Shown: in pieces, positions 27,180 to 36,747 of the stretch
Position numbering within the stretch: the stretch's first letter is position 1
Layout: each line of letters starts with the position of its first letter
Assembly (NCBI RefSeq): GCF_000426885.1
Contig: NZ_AUGF01000004.1
Location: 48,131-112,130 of the forward strand
Source of the DNA: Moraxella caprae DSM 19149
GTDB taxonomy: Bacteria; Pseudomonadota; Gammaproteobacteria; Pseudomonadales; Moraxellaceae
Length of the DNA: 64,000 bases
Direction: 5' to 3'
The notes under the pieces: generated by a model
The model's input: the letters and a program-made list of their open reading frames with translations, nothing else
Told to the model about the DNA's origin: nothing
Database searches by the model: none
Program-made: the position numbers and the translations under genes

Positions 27180-27809
27180 GTGGATACCGAACTCATCAAA
27201 ATCATTCTTGCCTTTGTGGTGCTGATAAATCCGTTTAGTGCCTTGGGGCTTTTTTTAAACCTAACCAAAGGTTATCCTGCCAAAGACCGCCAAAAAGTCG
27301 CCCAAATCGCCTGTGTGACGGTGTTTATTGGCATTGTCTTTTTTACCATTTTAGGTGAAAGCCTGCTAAAAGTACTGGGCATTTCGGTGGGGTCGTTTCA
27401 GGTGGCAGGTGGGATTTTGGTATTCTTGATTGCCATTAACATGATGAATGGCGGTGGCAACCCTGTCAAGCCCAACGAAGAAGAAGTGGAAGTTAGCTCA
27501 TCCTTGACAGCGTCAGCGGTTGTACCCCTTGCCATCCCCATGATGATAGGGCCGGGCGGTATCTCAACGGTCATCATTTATTCCAGCCAAGTCAAAGGCG
27601 TGTTTGAAGTAGGCATGATTTTGGCGGCGGGGCTGTGCATTAGTGTGTTTTGTTATGCATCACTCATGGCGGCAGGTAAAATCAGTCGCTTTTTGGGTGA
27701 TACAGGGCTTAACATCCTAAGTCGTATCATGGGCATGCTACTTGCTGCGGTGGCGATTGAGATTTTGATTAATGGACTTAGAACCTTATTTCCACAGCTG
27801 ATGAGCTAA
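27180..27809 (+). CDS. MarC-family inner-membrane protein
   Basis: The 209-residue protein has the MarC plan of six hydrophobic segments in two repeats: VLINPFSALGLFLNLT near residue 15 and VPLAIPMMIGPGGISTVI near 115, the two conserved Pro/Gly motifs of the family. It starts with GTG, supported by AAGGA about seven bases upstream. MarC proteins were once thought to export antibiotics, but no substrate is established. It forms a separate unit after a strong terminator. Confidence 0.85.
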   Translation: MDTELIKIILAFVVLINPFSALGLFLNLTKGYPAKDRQKVAQIACVTVFIGIVFFTILGESLLKVLGISVGSFQVAGGILVFLIAINMMNGGGNPVKPNEEEVEVSSSLTASAVVPLAIPMMIGPGGISTVIIYSSQVKGVFEVGMILAAGLCISVFCYASLMAAGKISRFLGDTGLNILSRIMGMLLAAVAIEILINGLRTLFPQLMS

Positions 27810-27886
27810 GCACGCTACAAAAAGCAAACATGACAAAACAAGGCTTGTGTTATAATTTTTGACTTTTTGCTTGTTTAAACATACCC

Positions 27887-28612
27887 ATGCCAATATTTAA
27901 CATCAAAACTCCCAAAAAAGGCACCTTGCTTTATAAAATCTATGACTTTTTTCGGGATAACATCAACCTTGTTATCTCAATCATTGTCGCTATTTGTGTG
28001 TATTTTTCTTTGTCTGATGTGCGTTTTTTAAAGCGGTTTGTGCCAAGCATTAACATGGAGACGGTGTATTTGTTGGCGTGGGACAGCTTTTTGGTGGCGT
28101 ATTTGCTACTGGCACTTAGAATGTTCATTACAACGAACTCCGAAGACATCAAAAAACGAGCTCATGAGCAGTATGAACGCAAACGCATCATGATTATTTT
28201 GATACTAATCACGTCTTTTATTAGCATGATTGCCATTATCAATGAGATGCGTATCAGTGCTCAGTATGAAGGTTGGCTTTCCACCTTACATGTTTGCATC
28301 ACTTTTGGTACGCTCATTGTCTCATGGTTGTTTATCCATACTTTATTTGCCTTGTATTATGCCCATGGTTATTATGATGCCACTCATGACGATAAATATC
28401 CGCTTGATTTTCCTTATGAAAACAACCCTGATTATTGGGATTTTTTGTATTTTTCGTTGGGTATTGGGGCGACAGGGGGCGTGCCTGATGTCTCATTTAC
28501 CAGTAAAAAACTCCGTCGTGTGGGGACGTTTCATAGTGTATTGTCCTTTTTCTTTAATACGGCAGTGTTGTCGCTTGTGATGGAAATGATGGGGTCGCTG
28601 GTTTCGCCATAA
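27887..28612 (+). CDS. DUF1345 membrane protein
   Basis: The 241-residue protein has five or six hydrophobic segments (about 28-48, 60-82, 103-125, 140-163, 180-200 and 213-235) and the DUF1345 block YWDFLYFSLGIGATGGVPDVS near 183-203. Function is unknown. It lies 77 bases after marC on the same strand. Confidence 0.75.
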   Translation: MPIFNIKTPKKGTLLYKIYDFFRDNINLVISIIVAICVYFSLSDVRFLKRFVPSINMETVYLLAWDSFLVAYLLLALRMFITTNSEDIKKRAHEQYERKRIMIILILITSFISMIAIINEMRISAQYEGWLSTLHVCITFGTLIVSWLFIHTLFALYYAHGYYDATHDDKYPLDFPYENNPDYWDFLYFSLGIGATGGVPDVSFTSKKLRRVGTFHSVLSFFFNTAVLSLVMEMMGSLVSP

Positions 28613-28712
28613 AATGATTTAATGTGATGAAATGGGTGTGAAAATTGGTAGAGAATTTTGCCAAAATGTTGTATCATAAAGAGTTTTTTATGATTTTAAA
28701 AAGTGATGTATT

Positions 28713-30545
28713 ATGGAAAAAATGCGTAATTTTATGCAGAGTTGGGCGGGTAAGGCGGTGCTTGTCATCACGCTTATTCCTATGGCATTTTTGGGTGTGC
28801 AGTCATTTAGCGGTGGCGGGCAGATTGCCCCCAACCAAATCGTCAAAGTGGGTGATACTGCCATTGATACTACAACCTTTCAGTCAGAAGTCAATAACTA
28901 TCGGACTCGTCTGCTTGAACAAGTGGACGGCAGTCTGATTAATGATAAAGCCCTAAATGATGAAGTGCTAGACAGCATGATTGACAGGGCGTTGTTAGAA
29001 AACCAAGCTCAGTTTTTTGGTATGACGGTCTCTGATGATGCCATTACTCGTCTACTGCAAGCTGACCCGACTTTCCATGATGCTAACGGCAAATTCTCTA
29101 ATGATGTGTTTGCTCAGTATTTACAAAGCCGTGGCATGACCAAGGACATGCTCTTTACCATGTTTCGCACGCAGTTGTCGCTACGACAGCTCACGAGCAG
29201 TATTTTGGGAACGGCTGTTTATCCTGACAGCCAAATCAGTCGTCTGATAGACCTGCAAACCCAAAGCCGTGAAGCATGGGTGGTGCGTTACAACTGGCAG
29301 GATTTTGCCGATAAAGTGACGGTTAGTCCTGCTGAGATTGAGGCTTATTATAACGCCAATAAGCAGAACATGACTCAGTCGCCAAGCGTGGATTTGGCTT
29401 ATGTCACTCTAAGCGATGCTGACATTAAAGTGGATGCTGTGAGCGAAGATGAGATTCGTGCAGAATATCAAGCCAGCCTACAAGGTCAGGGCGACGGCAG
29501 ACAGTTGTCGCATATTCTCTTGACGGGAGATAATGCCGAGCATCGTGCCAAAGACATCAAAGCAAAACTGGACGCAGGCGAGTCTTTTGAAGCACTTGCC
29601 AAAGCACATTCGGATGACCCCACAGGCGAGAGCGGTGGCGACATCGGAAGCTATAACCCTGCCTTTTTTGGCGACAGTAGCAGTGCTGTGGAGAATGCCA
29701 TCAGTGGGCTGACAGCAGGGGGCGTGAGCGAGCCTGTGCAGACAGGGTTTGGTTATCACATTTTTAAAGTCACCAAAATGGGCGATGCCCCAAGCCTTGA
29801 TAGCATGCGTGACGAGCTAACCAAACGAGCGACCGAGCGTAAACGTGCCAATGCCATGAACGAGATGATTACCAAAATCAACACCATGGCGACCGACAGT
29901 ATGGGCATTAGTGACATCGCTCAAGAGACGGGACTGACCGCCCGTAGCATTAAAGGCTATACCAAGGACAATAACACCAGCGAGCTGTCCGCTCCTGTGG
30001 TGGTGTCGGCAGCCTTTGACGACTTTGCCATCAACGACCAGTCGGTCAGCCCCAACATCACGCTCGCTGACAAAACGGTGTGGGTACAGCCGACCAACTA
30101 CCAAGATGCCAGAGAGCTGACATTGGCAGAAGCGAGTGAGCAAATCAAGGCGACTCTAACCAAACAAAAAGCCATCAAACTTGCCCTAGACACAGCCAAT
30201 GCTCGTGCCAAAGAAGACCCAGCGACCCTTACCAAGTCTGCCCAGCGTCTGGGCGTGGTTACTCGCCAAAGCCCAGAGCTACTACCTGCCGAGCGTGCCA
30301 GTCTGTTTGTACATAACAAAGACGGCATGAGTGCTTGGGTAGTAGAGACGGACGCAGGGGCGAGTGTCATGGTGGGCGATAAAGCCCAAAGCACGGCAAC
30401 CGCCCAAATCTCGGATGCAGAACGTCTGTCAGCCTCACAAATTATCCGTGATAATGTCGGTCAAGACCAACTCCAAGATTATTTGCACTACTTGCGTGAT
30501 ACCAAAGAAGTGCAAATCAACGAACAAGCCATGTCTGGACACTAA
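28713..30545 (+). CDS. ppiD: Periplasmic foldase PpiD
   Basis: PpiD is an inner-membrane-anchored parvulin-like folding factor near the Sec translocon. The 610-residue protein has an N-terminal anchor (about 16-34), a SurA-N-like chaperone region, a central parvulin domain (about 265-355, QLSHILL, FEALAKAHSDDP, GGDIGSYNP, GFGYHIFKV), and a long alpha/beta C-terminal region. This matches the E. coli layout (623 residues). A terminator separates it from mfd. Confidence 0.9.
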   Translation: MEKMRNFMQSWAGKAVLVITLIPMAFLGVQSFSGGGQIAPNQIVKVGDTAIDTTTFQSEVNNYRTRLLEQVDGSLINDKALNDEVLDSMIDRALLENQAQFFGMTVSDDAITRLLQADPTFHDANGKFSNDVFAQYLQSRGMTKDMLFTMFRTQLSLRQLTSSILGTAVYPDSQISRLIDLQTQSREAWVVRYNWQDFADKVTVSPAEIEAYYNANKQNMTQSPSVDLAYVTLSDADIKVDAVSEDEIRAEYQASLQGQGDGRQLSHILLTGDNAEHRAKDIKAKLDAGESFEALAKAHSDDPTGESGGDIGSYNPAFFGDSSSAVENAISGLTAGGVSEPVQTGFGYHIFKVTKMGDAPSLDSMRDELTKRATERKRANAMNEMITKINTMATDSMGISDIAQETGLTARSIKGYTKDNNTSELSAPVVVSAAFDDFAINDQSVSPNITLADKTVWVQPTNYQDARELTLAEASEQIKATLTKQKAIKLALDTANARAKEDPATLTKSAQRLGVVTRQSPELLPAERASLFVHNKDGMSAWVVETDAGASVMVGDKAQSTATAQISDAERLSASQIIRDNVGQDQLQDYLHYLRDTKEVQINEQAMSGH

Positions 30546-30560
30546 GACAAGCATAATACC

Positions 30561-30588
30561 AAAACCCATATGCCAAATATGGGTTTTT
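30561..30588 (+). terminator. Intrinsic terminator between ppiD and mfd
   Basis: AAAACCCATAT and ATATGGGTTTTT form the stem, about 16 bases after the ppiD stop. Confidence 0.8.
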
Positions 30589-30601
30589 CATTAGACGAGT
30601 C

Positions 30602-33600
30602 ATGTTAATGATAAATATCAATACCCCTACTCATAAGCCTAACTTTCACACCCACTTTACTGCCCAAGCGGACGCAAGTTTTGCCCTATGGCTTGCCACC
30701 CTTGCCAAAGACAGCACGGATTTGACCTTAGTCATTTGCCAATCCCAAAGTGAATTGCAACGCCTTGCCGATGAGTTACATTTTTTTGGCATATCCGCCC
30801 ATGTGTTTGCCGATTATGAAACGCTTGTTTATGACAATCTGTCGGTACACCAAGACATCATCTCCGAGCGGATTGACCTTTTGACGCATATGCCGACAAG
30901 GGGCGTGCTACTGGTGAGCGTGCAGACACTCATGCAAAAAATCACACCGCCAAGATATCTTTTGGGGCGGTTTTTTGATTTGAATGTGGGCGATACCTTT
31001 GATATAGAGCATGAGCGTGAACGCCTTGCCAAGGCGGGCTACAAGGCGGTGGATAACGTCTATATGGCGGGCGAATTTGCCGTGCGTGGGAGTATTGTGG
31101 ATATTTTTGCGGTGGGGCAAGCTTTACCGTTTCGTTTAGAATTATTTGATGATGAAATAGAAACGATTAAATTTTTTAATCCTGATACTCAGCGAACTGT
31201 TACCGATGAAGAGCTTGATAAGCTCAAAAAAGACGGCGTATTTGACGACAAAACCGCCCCAATATCGCCCAAAGTGGCAAGTTTTCGCCTACTGCCTGCC
31301 CGTGAATTTGACTTAGACGACAAAGAGACGTTCCGCCAAAATTTTGCAAGCCTATTCCCCAATGCGTCCGCTCGCAAGGTGGAGTTTTATAATGATGTCA
31401 TGAATGGCATACAGCCGTCTGGGGTGGAGTATTACGCACCGCTATTTTTTGATTTGCATGAATGGCAGACGACAGGCACGCTGTTTCATTATTTGCCCAA
31501 AAATACACTGGTTGTCTGTGATGACAATTTGTCCGCTCATCATCACGACTTTTGGGAGCAGGTAAACGCACGCTATCATTCTCGGGCGTTTGATAAGGAC
31601 GTGCCGATTTTACCGCCTGATTATTTGTATTTGCCAAGCAATGAATTTTTTCAAGCCTTAAAAACTTACCCAAGGGCGGTATTTGGCAATAAAGAAAATT
31701 CACTGACCTTATTTTGTCAATTTACCGCCCACACCGTCCCCAATTTGCCAATCAATCATCAAAAAGATGAACCGTTGGGCGAGTTTTTGGACTTTGTGGG
31801 GGCGTGCGATGAGCCGATTTTATTGGTGTGCGAAAGTGCAGGTCGCCGTGAGATTATTTTAGAATTATTAAAAGGCAAACTTGACAGCGACACGGTGGCG
31901 GATTTTGACGAGTTTTTGGCAAATTTGGATAAATTTACCCAAAAAATTGCCTTAACTGTTGCCCCGATAGAGCGTGGATTATGGCTAAAAAATAAGCAAA
32001 ATCAAGGCTTTTGTGTCATTAGCGAAACCCAAATTTTTGGGCGAGTGGTCGCCACCACCAAACGCAAACGCCAAAATGCCTTATCGCAAGCCTTTTTGAT
32101 AAAGTCGGTAAGCGAGGTGACCGAGGGGTCGCTTGTTGTGCATTTGTCCTATGGCATTGGGCGGTATCAGGGGCTTGTCGTGCTTGACGTGGGTGAGGGC
32201 GAGCAGGAATTTATTCATATCAAATATGCCGATGATGCCAACGTCTATGTGCCAATTACCAATCTTGCTTTAATTGGGCGGTATAGCGGTACCGATAGCG
32301 AGGCGGTGCAATTGTCAAAACTGGGCTCAGGCAAGTGGGACAAGGCACGCCAAAAGACCTTGACTGACATTTATGATGTGGCGGCGGAGCTGTTGAATGT
32401 GCAGGCAAGGCGAAATGCCAAGCAGGGCATTAGCTTTGACATTGACATGGCAAGCTATGAGCTGTTTGCCAGTGGGTTTGCCTATGACGAAACACCTGAC
32501 CAGCAAAGTGCCATTGAAGCGGTGATGTTTGACATGAAACAGACTAAGCCCATGGATAGGCTTATCTGTGGTGATGTGGGTTTTGGCAAGACAGAGGTCG
32601 CCATGCGGTCGGCATTCATTGCGGTGCAGGCGGGCTATCAGGTGGCGGTGCTTGTGCCAACCACGCTACTGGCGGGGCAACACGAGGACAGTTTTAAGGA
32701 CAGATTTGCTGATTGGGCGATTAAGGTGGAAAGCCTGTCTCGTTTTGTTGGCAAAAAAGCCCAAGACAAGGTACTGGCTGACCTAGCAGATGGTAAGTTG
32801 GATATTGTCATTGGTACGCACAGGCTGCTACAAGACGATGTCAAATTTAAAAACTTGGGCTTGATGATAATTGACGAAGAGCATCGTTTTGGCGTACGCC
32901 ATAAAGAAAAAATCAAAGCCATGCAAGCGGACGTGGATACGCTCACGATGACCGCCACGCCCATTCCACGCACGCTGAACATGGCGTTATCGGGTATGCA
33001 GGACATTTCTATCATTGCCACACCGCCTGCCAGACGGCTTGCCATTAAAACTTTTGTCGCTGAAAAAAACGAGCAGACAACCAAAGATGCGATTTTGCGT
33101 GAGATTTTGCGTGGGGGGCAGGTGTATTATTTGCACAATGACGTGGCGAGCATTGACACGGCGGCGGAGAACTTGTCTGAGCTTATCCCTGAGGTGCGTG
33201 TGGGCGTGGCTCATGGGCAAATGGCGGAAAAAGAACTCCACGATGTCATGAGTGATTTTTATCACAAAAAAACGAACGTGCTTGTTGCCAGTACCATTAT
33301 TGAGACAGGCATTGACGTGCCAAATGCCAATACGATTATCATCAACCGAGCCGATAAGTTTGGACTTGCCCAGTTGCACCAACTGCGTGGGCGAGTGGGG
33401 CGGTCTCATCATCAGGCGTATTGTTATTTGTTTGTGCCGTCCATTAAGGGGCTGACGGCTGATGCCAAAAAACGCCTTGATGCCATTAGCCGAGCCAATA
33501 CGCTTGGGGCAGGGTTTATGCTGGCGAGCGAAGATTTGGAGATTCGTGGGGCGGGCGAGATTTTGGGCAAGGAGCAGTCGGGCAATATGCAGACCATTGG

Positions 33601-34138
33601 TTTTGGGCTGTATATGGATATGCTAGAACGTGCCACAAAGGCGATAAAATCGGGCAACACGCCAAGTCTAGCGACCCCGCTTGATTTGGTGAGTGATATT
33701 AACATTCATGCGTCTGCCTTGATACCGAGCGATTATTTGGCGGACGTGCATGAGAGGCTTTTGTGCTATAAGCGTATCGCCAATGCCGAGACGGTGGACG
33801 AGCTAAATGAGATGCGTGCCGAGATGATAGACCGTTTTGGGGCGATGCCGACCGCCCTTGCCAATTTGTTTTTGGTGCACAAAATGCGAGTGCAAAGCAT
33901 ACCACTTGGCATTAGCAAAATTGACGTAACTGCTCATGGGCTTAGTATGGAATTTAAAGCGGACACGCCTGTGGACGGTTTGGCGATTATCAAGCTCATT
34001 CAGTCTAATGACGGCTATCGCATGAACGGGGCGACAGGGCTAAAATACACCTTTAAAGACGAAAAAGACGTGGTGGGGCGGACGAATGCGGTGTTTGAGC
34101 TGTTAAAATATTTGCATGGGTATATTGTCAAAGAATAA
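30602..34138 (+). CDS. mfd: Transcription-repair coupling factor Mfd
   Basis: Mfd removes stalled RNA polymerase from lesions and recruits UvrA. The 1178-residue protein has the UvrB-like N-terminal part (residues 1 to about 350), the polymerase-interaction domain (about 500-570, VVHLSYGIGRYQGL), and the RecG-like motor: Walker A CGDVGFGKTEVAM near 655, DEEH near 755, TMTATPIPRTL near 785 and QLRGRVGR near 925. The C-terminal autoinhibitory domain follows. A second in-frame ATG at 30608 is an equally possible start. mntP follows after nine bases. Confidence 0.95.
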   Translation: MLMININTPTHKPNFHTHFTAQADASFALWLATLAKDSTDLTLVICQSQSELQRLADELHFFGISAHVFADYETLVYDNLSVHQDIISERIDLLTHMPTRGVLLVSVQTLMQKITPPRYLLGRFFDLNVGDTFDIEHERERLAKAGYKAVDNVYMAGEFAVRGSIVDIFAVGQALPFRLELFDDEIETIKFFNPDTQRTVTDEELDKLKKDGVFDDKTAPISPKVASFRLLPAREFDLDDKETFRQNFASLFPNASARKVEFYNDVMNGIQPSGVEYYAPLFFDLHEWQTTGTLFHYLPKNTLVVCDDNLSAHHHDFWEQVNARYHSRAFDKDVPILPPDYLYLPSNEFFQALKTYPRAVFGNKENSLTLFCQFTAHTVPNLPINHQKDEPLGEFLDFVGACDEPILLVCESAGRREIILELLKGKLDSDTVADFDEFLANLDKFTQKIALTVAPIERGLWLKNKQNQGFCVISETQIFGRVVATTKRKRQNALSQAFLIKSVSEVTEGSLVVHLSYGIGRYQGLVVLDVGEGEQEFIHIKYADDANVYVPITNLALIGRYSGTDSEAVQLSKLGSGKWDKARQKTLTDIYDVAAELLNVQARRNAKQGISFDIDMASYELFASGFAYDETPDQQSAIEAVMFDMKQTKPMDRLICGDVGFGKTEVAMRSAFIAVQAGYQVAVLVPTTLLAGQHEDSFKDRFADWAIKVESLSRFVGKKAQDKVLADLADGKLDIVIGTHRLLQDDVKFKNLGLMIIDEEHRFGVRHKEKIKAMQADVDTLTMTATPIPRTLNMALSGMQDISIIATPPARRLAIKTFVAEKNEQTTKDAILREILRGGQVYYLHNDVASIDTAAENLSELIPEVRVGVAHGQMAEKELHDVMSDFYHKKTNVLVASTIIETGIDVPNANTIIINRADKFGLAQLHQLRGRVGRSHHQAYCYLFVPSIKGLTADAKKRLDAISRANTLGAGFMLASEDLEIRGAGEILGKEQSGNMQTIGFGLYMDMLERATKAIKSGNTPSLATPLDLVSDINIHASALIPSDYLADVHERLLCYKRIANAETVDELNEMRAEMIDRFGAMPTALANLFLVHKMRVQSIPLGISKIDVTAHGLSMEFKADTPVDGLAIIKLIQSNDGYRMNGATGLKYTFKDEKDVVGRTNAVFELLKYLHGYIVKE

Positions 34139-34147
34139 GGATAAACC

Positions 34148-34759
34148 ATGAACGCACTTACACTCACCACCCTATCTTTTGGCATGGCAATGGATGCCTT
34201 TGCGGTGGCAGTGGCAAAAGGGGCGAGCGAGCAACGCCCACGCCTATGGCAAACGGTGCAGGGTGGGCTGTTCTTTGGGGTGGTGGAAGGGTTTGCTCCG
34301 TTTATCGGTTATTGCTTGGGTAAGGCTACTGAGAGTTGGGTGCAAACCTTTGACCATTGGGTTGCCTTTGGACTGCTTGGGGCGTTGGGCGGACGGTTTA
34401 TCTATGAAGCGGTGTATTATGATGAACAAGCAGATAAGCAAACCAATGAACAACAAGCCGAGCAACAGGATAAGCAAAAACAGACAAGTACTTCAAACAT
34501 CGCCCTAATGCTCATCACTGCCATTGCCACAAGCATTGATTCGGTGGTGGTGGGCGTGTCGTTGGCGTTCTTGGACGTGAACATCGTTTTGGCGTGCGTA
34601 CTGATAGGGTTTGCCACGACCATTATGGCGACAGGCGGGCTGTATCTTGGCAACCGCTTGGGAGCGAGCTTTGGGCGTTATGCCATGGGCGTGGGCGGGG
34701 TGGTGCTGATTGGCATTGGCGTGTTTATTTTGGGGACACACTTGGCGGAGCATGGTTGA
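34148..34759 (+). CDS. mntP: Manganese efflux pump MntP
   Basis: The 203-residue protein has six hydrophobic helices in two repeated halves, each with the MntP-type Asp-containing motif: FGMAMDAFAVAVAKG near residue 10 and AIATSIDSVVVGVSLAF near 118. A Gln/Lys-rich cytoplasmic loop (about 96-112) separates the halves. MntP exports Mn2+. With only nine bases to mfd it is probably cotranscribed, and no Mn-sensing riboswitch is visible directly upstream. Confidence 0.9.
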   Translation: MNALTLTTLSFGMAMDAFAVAVAKGASEQRPRLWQTVQGGLFFGVVEGFAPFIGYCLGKATESWVQTFDHWVAFGLLGALGGRFIYEAVYYDEQADKQTNEQQAEQQDKQKQTSTSNIALMLITAIATSIDSVVVGVSLAFLDVNIVLACVLIGFATTIMATGGLYLGNRLGASFGRYAMGVGGVVLIGIGVFILGTHLAEHG

Positions 34760-34777
34760 TATTCCGTCAGTTTGATG

Positions 34778-35485
34778 TTAATTTTCTAGTTTTTCTGCCC
34801 ATCTTTGCTGAAATAGTTCTATGTCGTCTTTTAACTGTTTAATTTCTTTGGTAGTAGCAAATATATGAGCTGGGTAGCAAGTATCAGGAATGCCACGTCG
34901 GCGAATGTTATCCTTGATGATGTTGCGGTGATTTCTACCAACGATATTTTCTAATGAAAATTCTATGATTTTTAAAATAATCCAAGTTATGAGAAATCCT
35001 GCGAACATATCAAAAAAATTTGCAATCAATAAAACAAAGGAAATCAAGAAAAGAAAATTAAAAATTTTTCTAAATATTTTGTATATGGTAAAGATGCTAT
35101 GTGTTCCCGCTAATATAGCATGAAAGCCATGTTTAGATTCTTTCTTGTATTGTTTAAGACACCATTTGTTTTCGTACATAATTTTAATAGTGCTTAATGT
35201 TTTTTCTAATTCTGCAACGTAAGATAATGCTTTGGTGCAATAAGCATTTAGTTCAAAAGTATCTGTAAAGTCATTGGGTTGTTTCTTATACCAAGCATCT
35301 TTTAAGTGAAGAGATTGGTCGGATAAGACTTGGCTGGGATAAGAAGGGTAGGGGTAATCATCGTTGATATACCAAGTTTCTTCGGGGTCAATCCAATCCA
35401 TATCTGCCATTTCGGACAATTTGCTTGAAGCACCGAAACTTATACGTATACCACTTGAATAAAATCTATCAATTTTTTCAGGCAT
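34778..35485 (-). CDS. Two-helix membrane protein of unknown function
   Basis: The protein of about 235 residues has a soluble N-terminal half with an amphipathic helix (about 75-105), two closely spaced transmembrane helices (about 128-165), and a charged helical C-terminal tail (about 170-235). No family is recognised. The helix, two membrane spans, helix layout resembles SLATT-type effectors only in outline, with no motif support. I start at MPEKIDRF because GGAG lies eight bases before it. The gene is clearly AT-rich compared with mntP and leuA, and diverges from an XRE regulator. Confidence 0.6.
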   Translation of the reverse strand: MPEKIDRFYSSGIRISFGASSKLSEMADMDWIDPEETWYINDDYPYPSYPSQVLSDQSLHLKDAWYKKQPNDFTDTFELNAYCTKALSYVAELEKTLSTIKIMYENKWCLKQYKKESKHGFHAILAGTHSIFTIYKIFRKIFNFLFLISFVLLIANFFDMFAGFLITWIILKIIEFSLENIVGRNHRNIIKDNIRRRGIPDTCYPAHIFATTKEIKQLKDDIELFQQRWAEKLEN

Positions 35486-35590
35486 AAACATCACTCCATT
35501 TTGAAATTAATATATCTACCATATCATTTCCGAAATTTTTATGGTACAATAATTCTAGTCAAATTTAATTCCCAAAACCACACACAAATC

Positions 35591-35606
35591 GGTTAGGTGT
35601 CTAACC
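35591..35606. promoter_or_regulatory. Candidate operator of the XRE regulator
   Basis: GGTTAG-GTGT-CTAACC is a perfect 6-bp inverted repeat in the 160-base divergent region between the membrane-protein gene and the XRE gene, 39 bases before the latter's start. Size and symmetry fit an XRE-type operator for autoregulation. Confidence 0.55.
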
Positions 35607-35644
35607 AGTTTGTTGTGATAATACTCCATTTTGTAGGTAATACC

Positions 35645-36031
35645 ATGAAAACTCATGAAAAAATTCGTGAATTGCGTGAAAATTTAGATTGGTCGCAAGA
35701 AAAAATGGCGGAGCAACTACATATGTCTGCTAATGGTTATGCTAAGATTGAGCGTGGAGAAACAAAACTTAAATTGGATAAATTAGAACAAATCGCTCAA
35801 ATATTTAACATTGATATTGCTGAGTTGTTATCAGATAAAGGTATTTTTGTCATGATGAATGAAAATAGTGATAATAATAAAGCAAATTATTACAATAATA
35901 ATCCTATATCTTTGGTTGCTGAAATAGAAAAACTTAATGCCATTATTGAGCAAAAAGATTTATTATTAAGTGAAAAGGAACGTCAAATACAAATGCTAAA
36001 CGATTTTATTAAGACTTTAAAAGGTGAGTAA
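35645..36031 (+). CDS. XRE-family regulator with coiled-coil tail
   Basis: The protein of about 128 residues has an XRE helix-turn-helix at about 5-60 (KIRELRENLDWSQEKMAEQL, then GYAKIERGETKLKLDKLEQI), an Asn-rich linker, and a C-terminal coiled coil (about 95-125, EIEKLNAIIEQKDLLLSEKE) likely for oligomerisation. I start at MKTHEKI. It is AT-rich and divergent from the two-helix membrane protein; the shared gap holds a palindromic operator candidate. It probably controls itself and possibly its neighbour. Confidence 0.8.
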   Translation: MKTHEKIRELRENLDWSQEKMAEQLHMSANGYAKIERGETKLKLDKLEQIAQIFNIDIAELLSDKGIFVMMNENSDNNKANYYNNNPISLVAEIEKLNAIIEQKDLLLSEKERQIQMLNDFIKTLKGE

Positions 36032-36037
36032 TCAAAT

Positions 36038-36502
36038 TTATACCGCCCCCCGACTAAACACTTCCCGTAACTCAAAACTCGTGTGTAACTGACTGACCCC
36101 GTCAATTTTGCTTAGTCTATGGAGTAAAAACTCTTCATAATGGCTCATATCACGCACCACGACCTTTAACAGATAATCTTCCGACCGCCCTGTAACAAGA
36201 CTGCACGACACCACTTCATCAAAGGTTTTGATGTGATTTTCAAATTCGCCAAAGCGTTCGGCGGTGTGCTTATCCATGCTGACCGCCACAAAAACCGACA
36301 ATGTGTTACCCAGTGAGCGTGCGGACGTATGAGCGTGATAGCCTGTGATAACACCCATATCTTCAAGCCGTTTAATTCGGCGAATGACAGGCGTGGCGGA
36401 CAGATTGACTTGCTCGGATATGTCGGCAATAGCAAGGCGAGCGTTGTCCGTGAGTAGTTTTAGGATTTTGTGATCAATGGGGTCTAGATTAATGGCGTTC
36501 AT
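36038..36502 (-). CDS. Lrp/AsnC-family regulator
   Basis: The 154-residue protein is a single-unit Lrp/AsnC regulator: winged helix at about 1-60 (LDPIDHKILKLLTDNARLAI, LSATPVIRRIKRLEDMGVI) and an RAM ligand-binding domain at about 65-150 with CSLVTGRSEDYLLKVVVRDM. Family members sense amino acids. Its start faces leuA across a 245-base gap, which makes leuA a reasonable but unproven target. Confidence 0.88.
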   Translation of the reverse strand: MNAINLDPIDHKILKLLTDNARLAIADISEQVNLSATPVIRRIKRLEDMGVITGYHAHTSARSLGNTLSVFVAVSMDKHTAERFGEFENHIKTFDEVVSCSLVTGRSEDYLLKVVVRDMSHYEEFLLHRLSKIDGVSQLHTSFELREVFSRGAV

Positions 36503-36617
36503 GTTGGAAAATTATCAAAATTTGGCGGATTTTACCATAAAATCAGCATTTTTTGGTAAATATGGCTAAAATCTGCCAAAAATTTTTGTAAAATTGGTAA
36601 AAATTAGTGCAAAATTT

Positions 36618-36626
36618 TGGTATGAT
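36618..36626 (+). promoter_or_regulatory. Candidate extended -10 promoter of leuA
   Basis: TGGTATGAT has the TGn extension and a 5-of-6 match to the -10 hexamer, with AT-rich DNA upstream. Transcription from it would include the hairpin at 36651-36716 in the leuA leader. Confidence 0.4.
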
Positions 36627-36650
36627 AATACAATGATTTATTAAGGTTTC

Positions 36651-36716
36651 CCGTTTGTCCTGAGTTTATCGAAGAGCAGGAAAACCCTTGTGGTTCGACA
36701 AGCTCACCACGAACGG
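36651..36716. repeat. REP-like hairpin in the leuA leader
   Basis: CCGTTTGTCCTGAGTTTATC at 36651 is largely complementary to the repeat half GACAAGCTCACCACGAACGG ending at 36716; the 23-base arms match at 18 positions. The same CACCACGAACGG half occurs in repeat family 2 and at 54522-54544. Confidence 0.7.
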
Positions 36717-36747
36717 TTTTAATTTAAAAAATATAGCGAGCCTAGCC

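Noticed and set aside
34778..35485. Firm assignment of the membrane protein as a SLATT effector
   Set aside because: Only the number and spacing of helices fits; no conserved motif or neighbouring nucleotide cyclase was seen.
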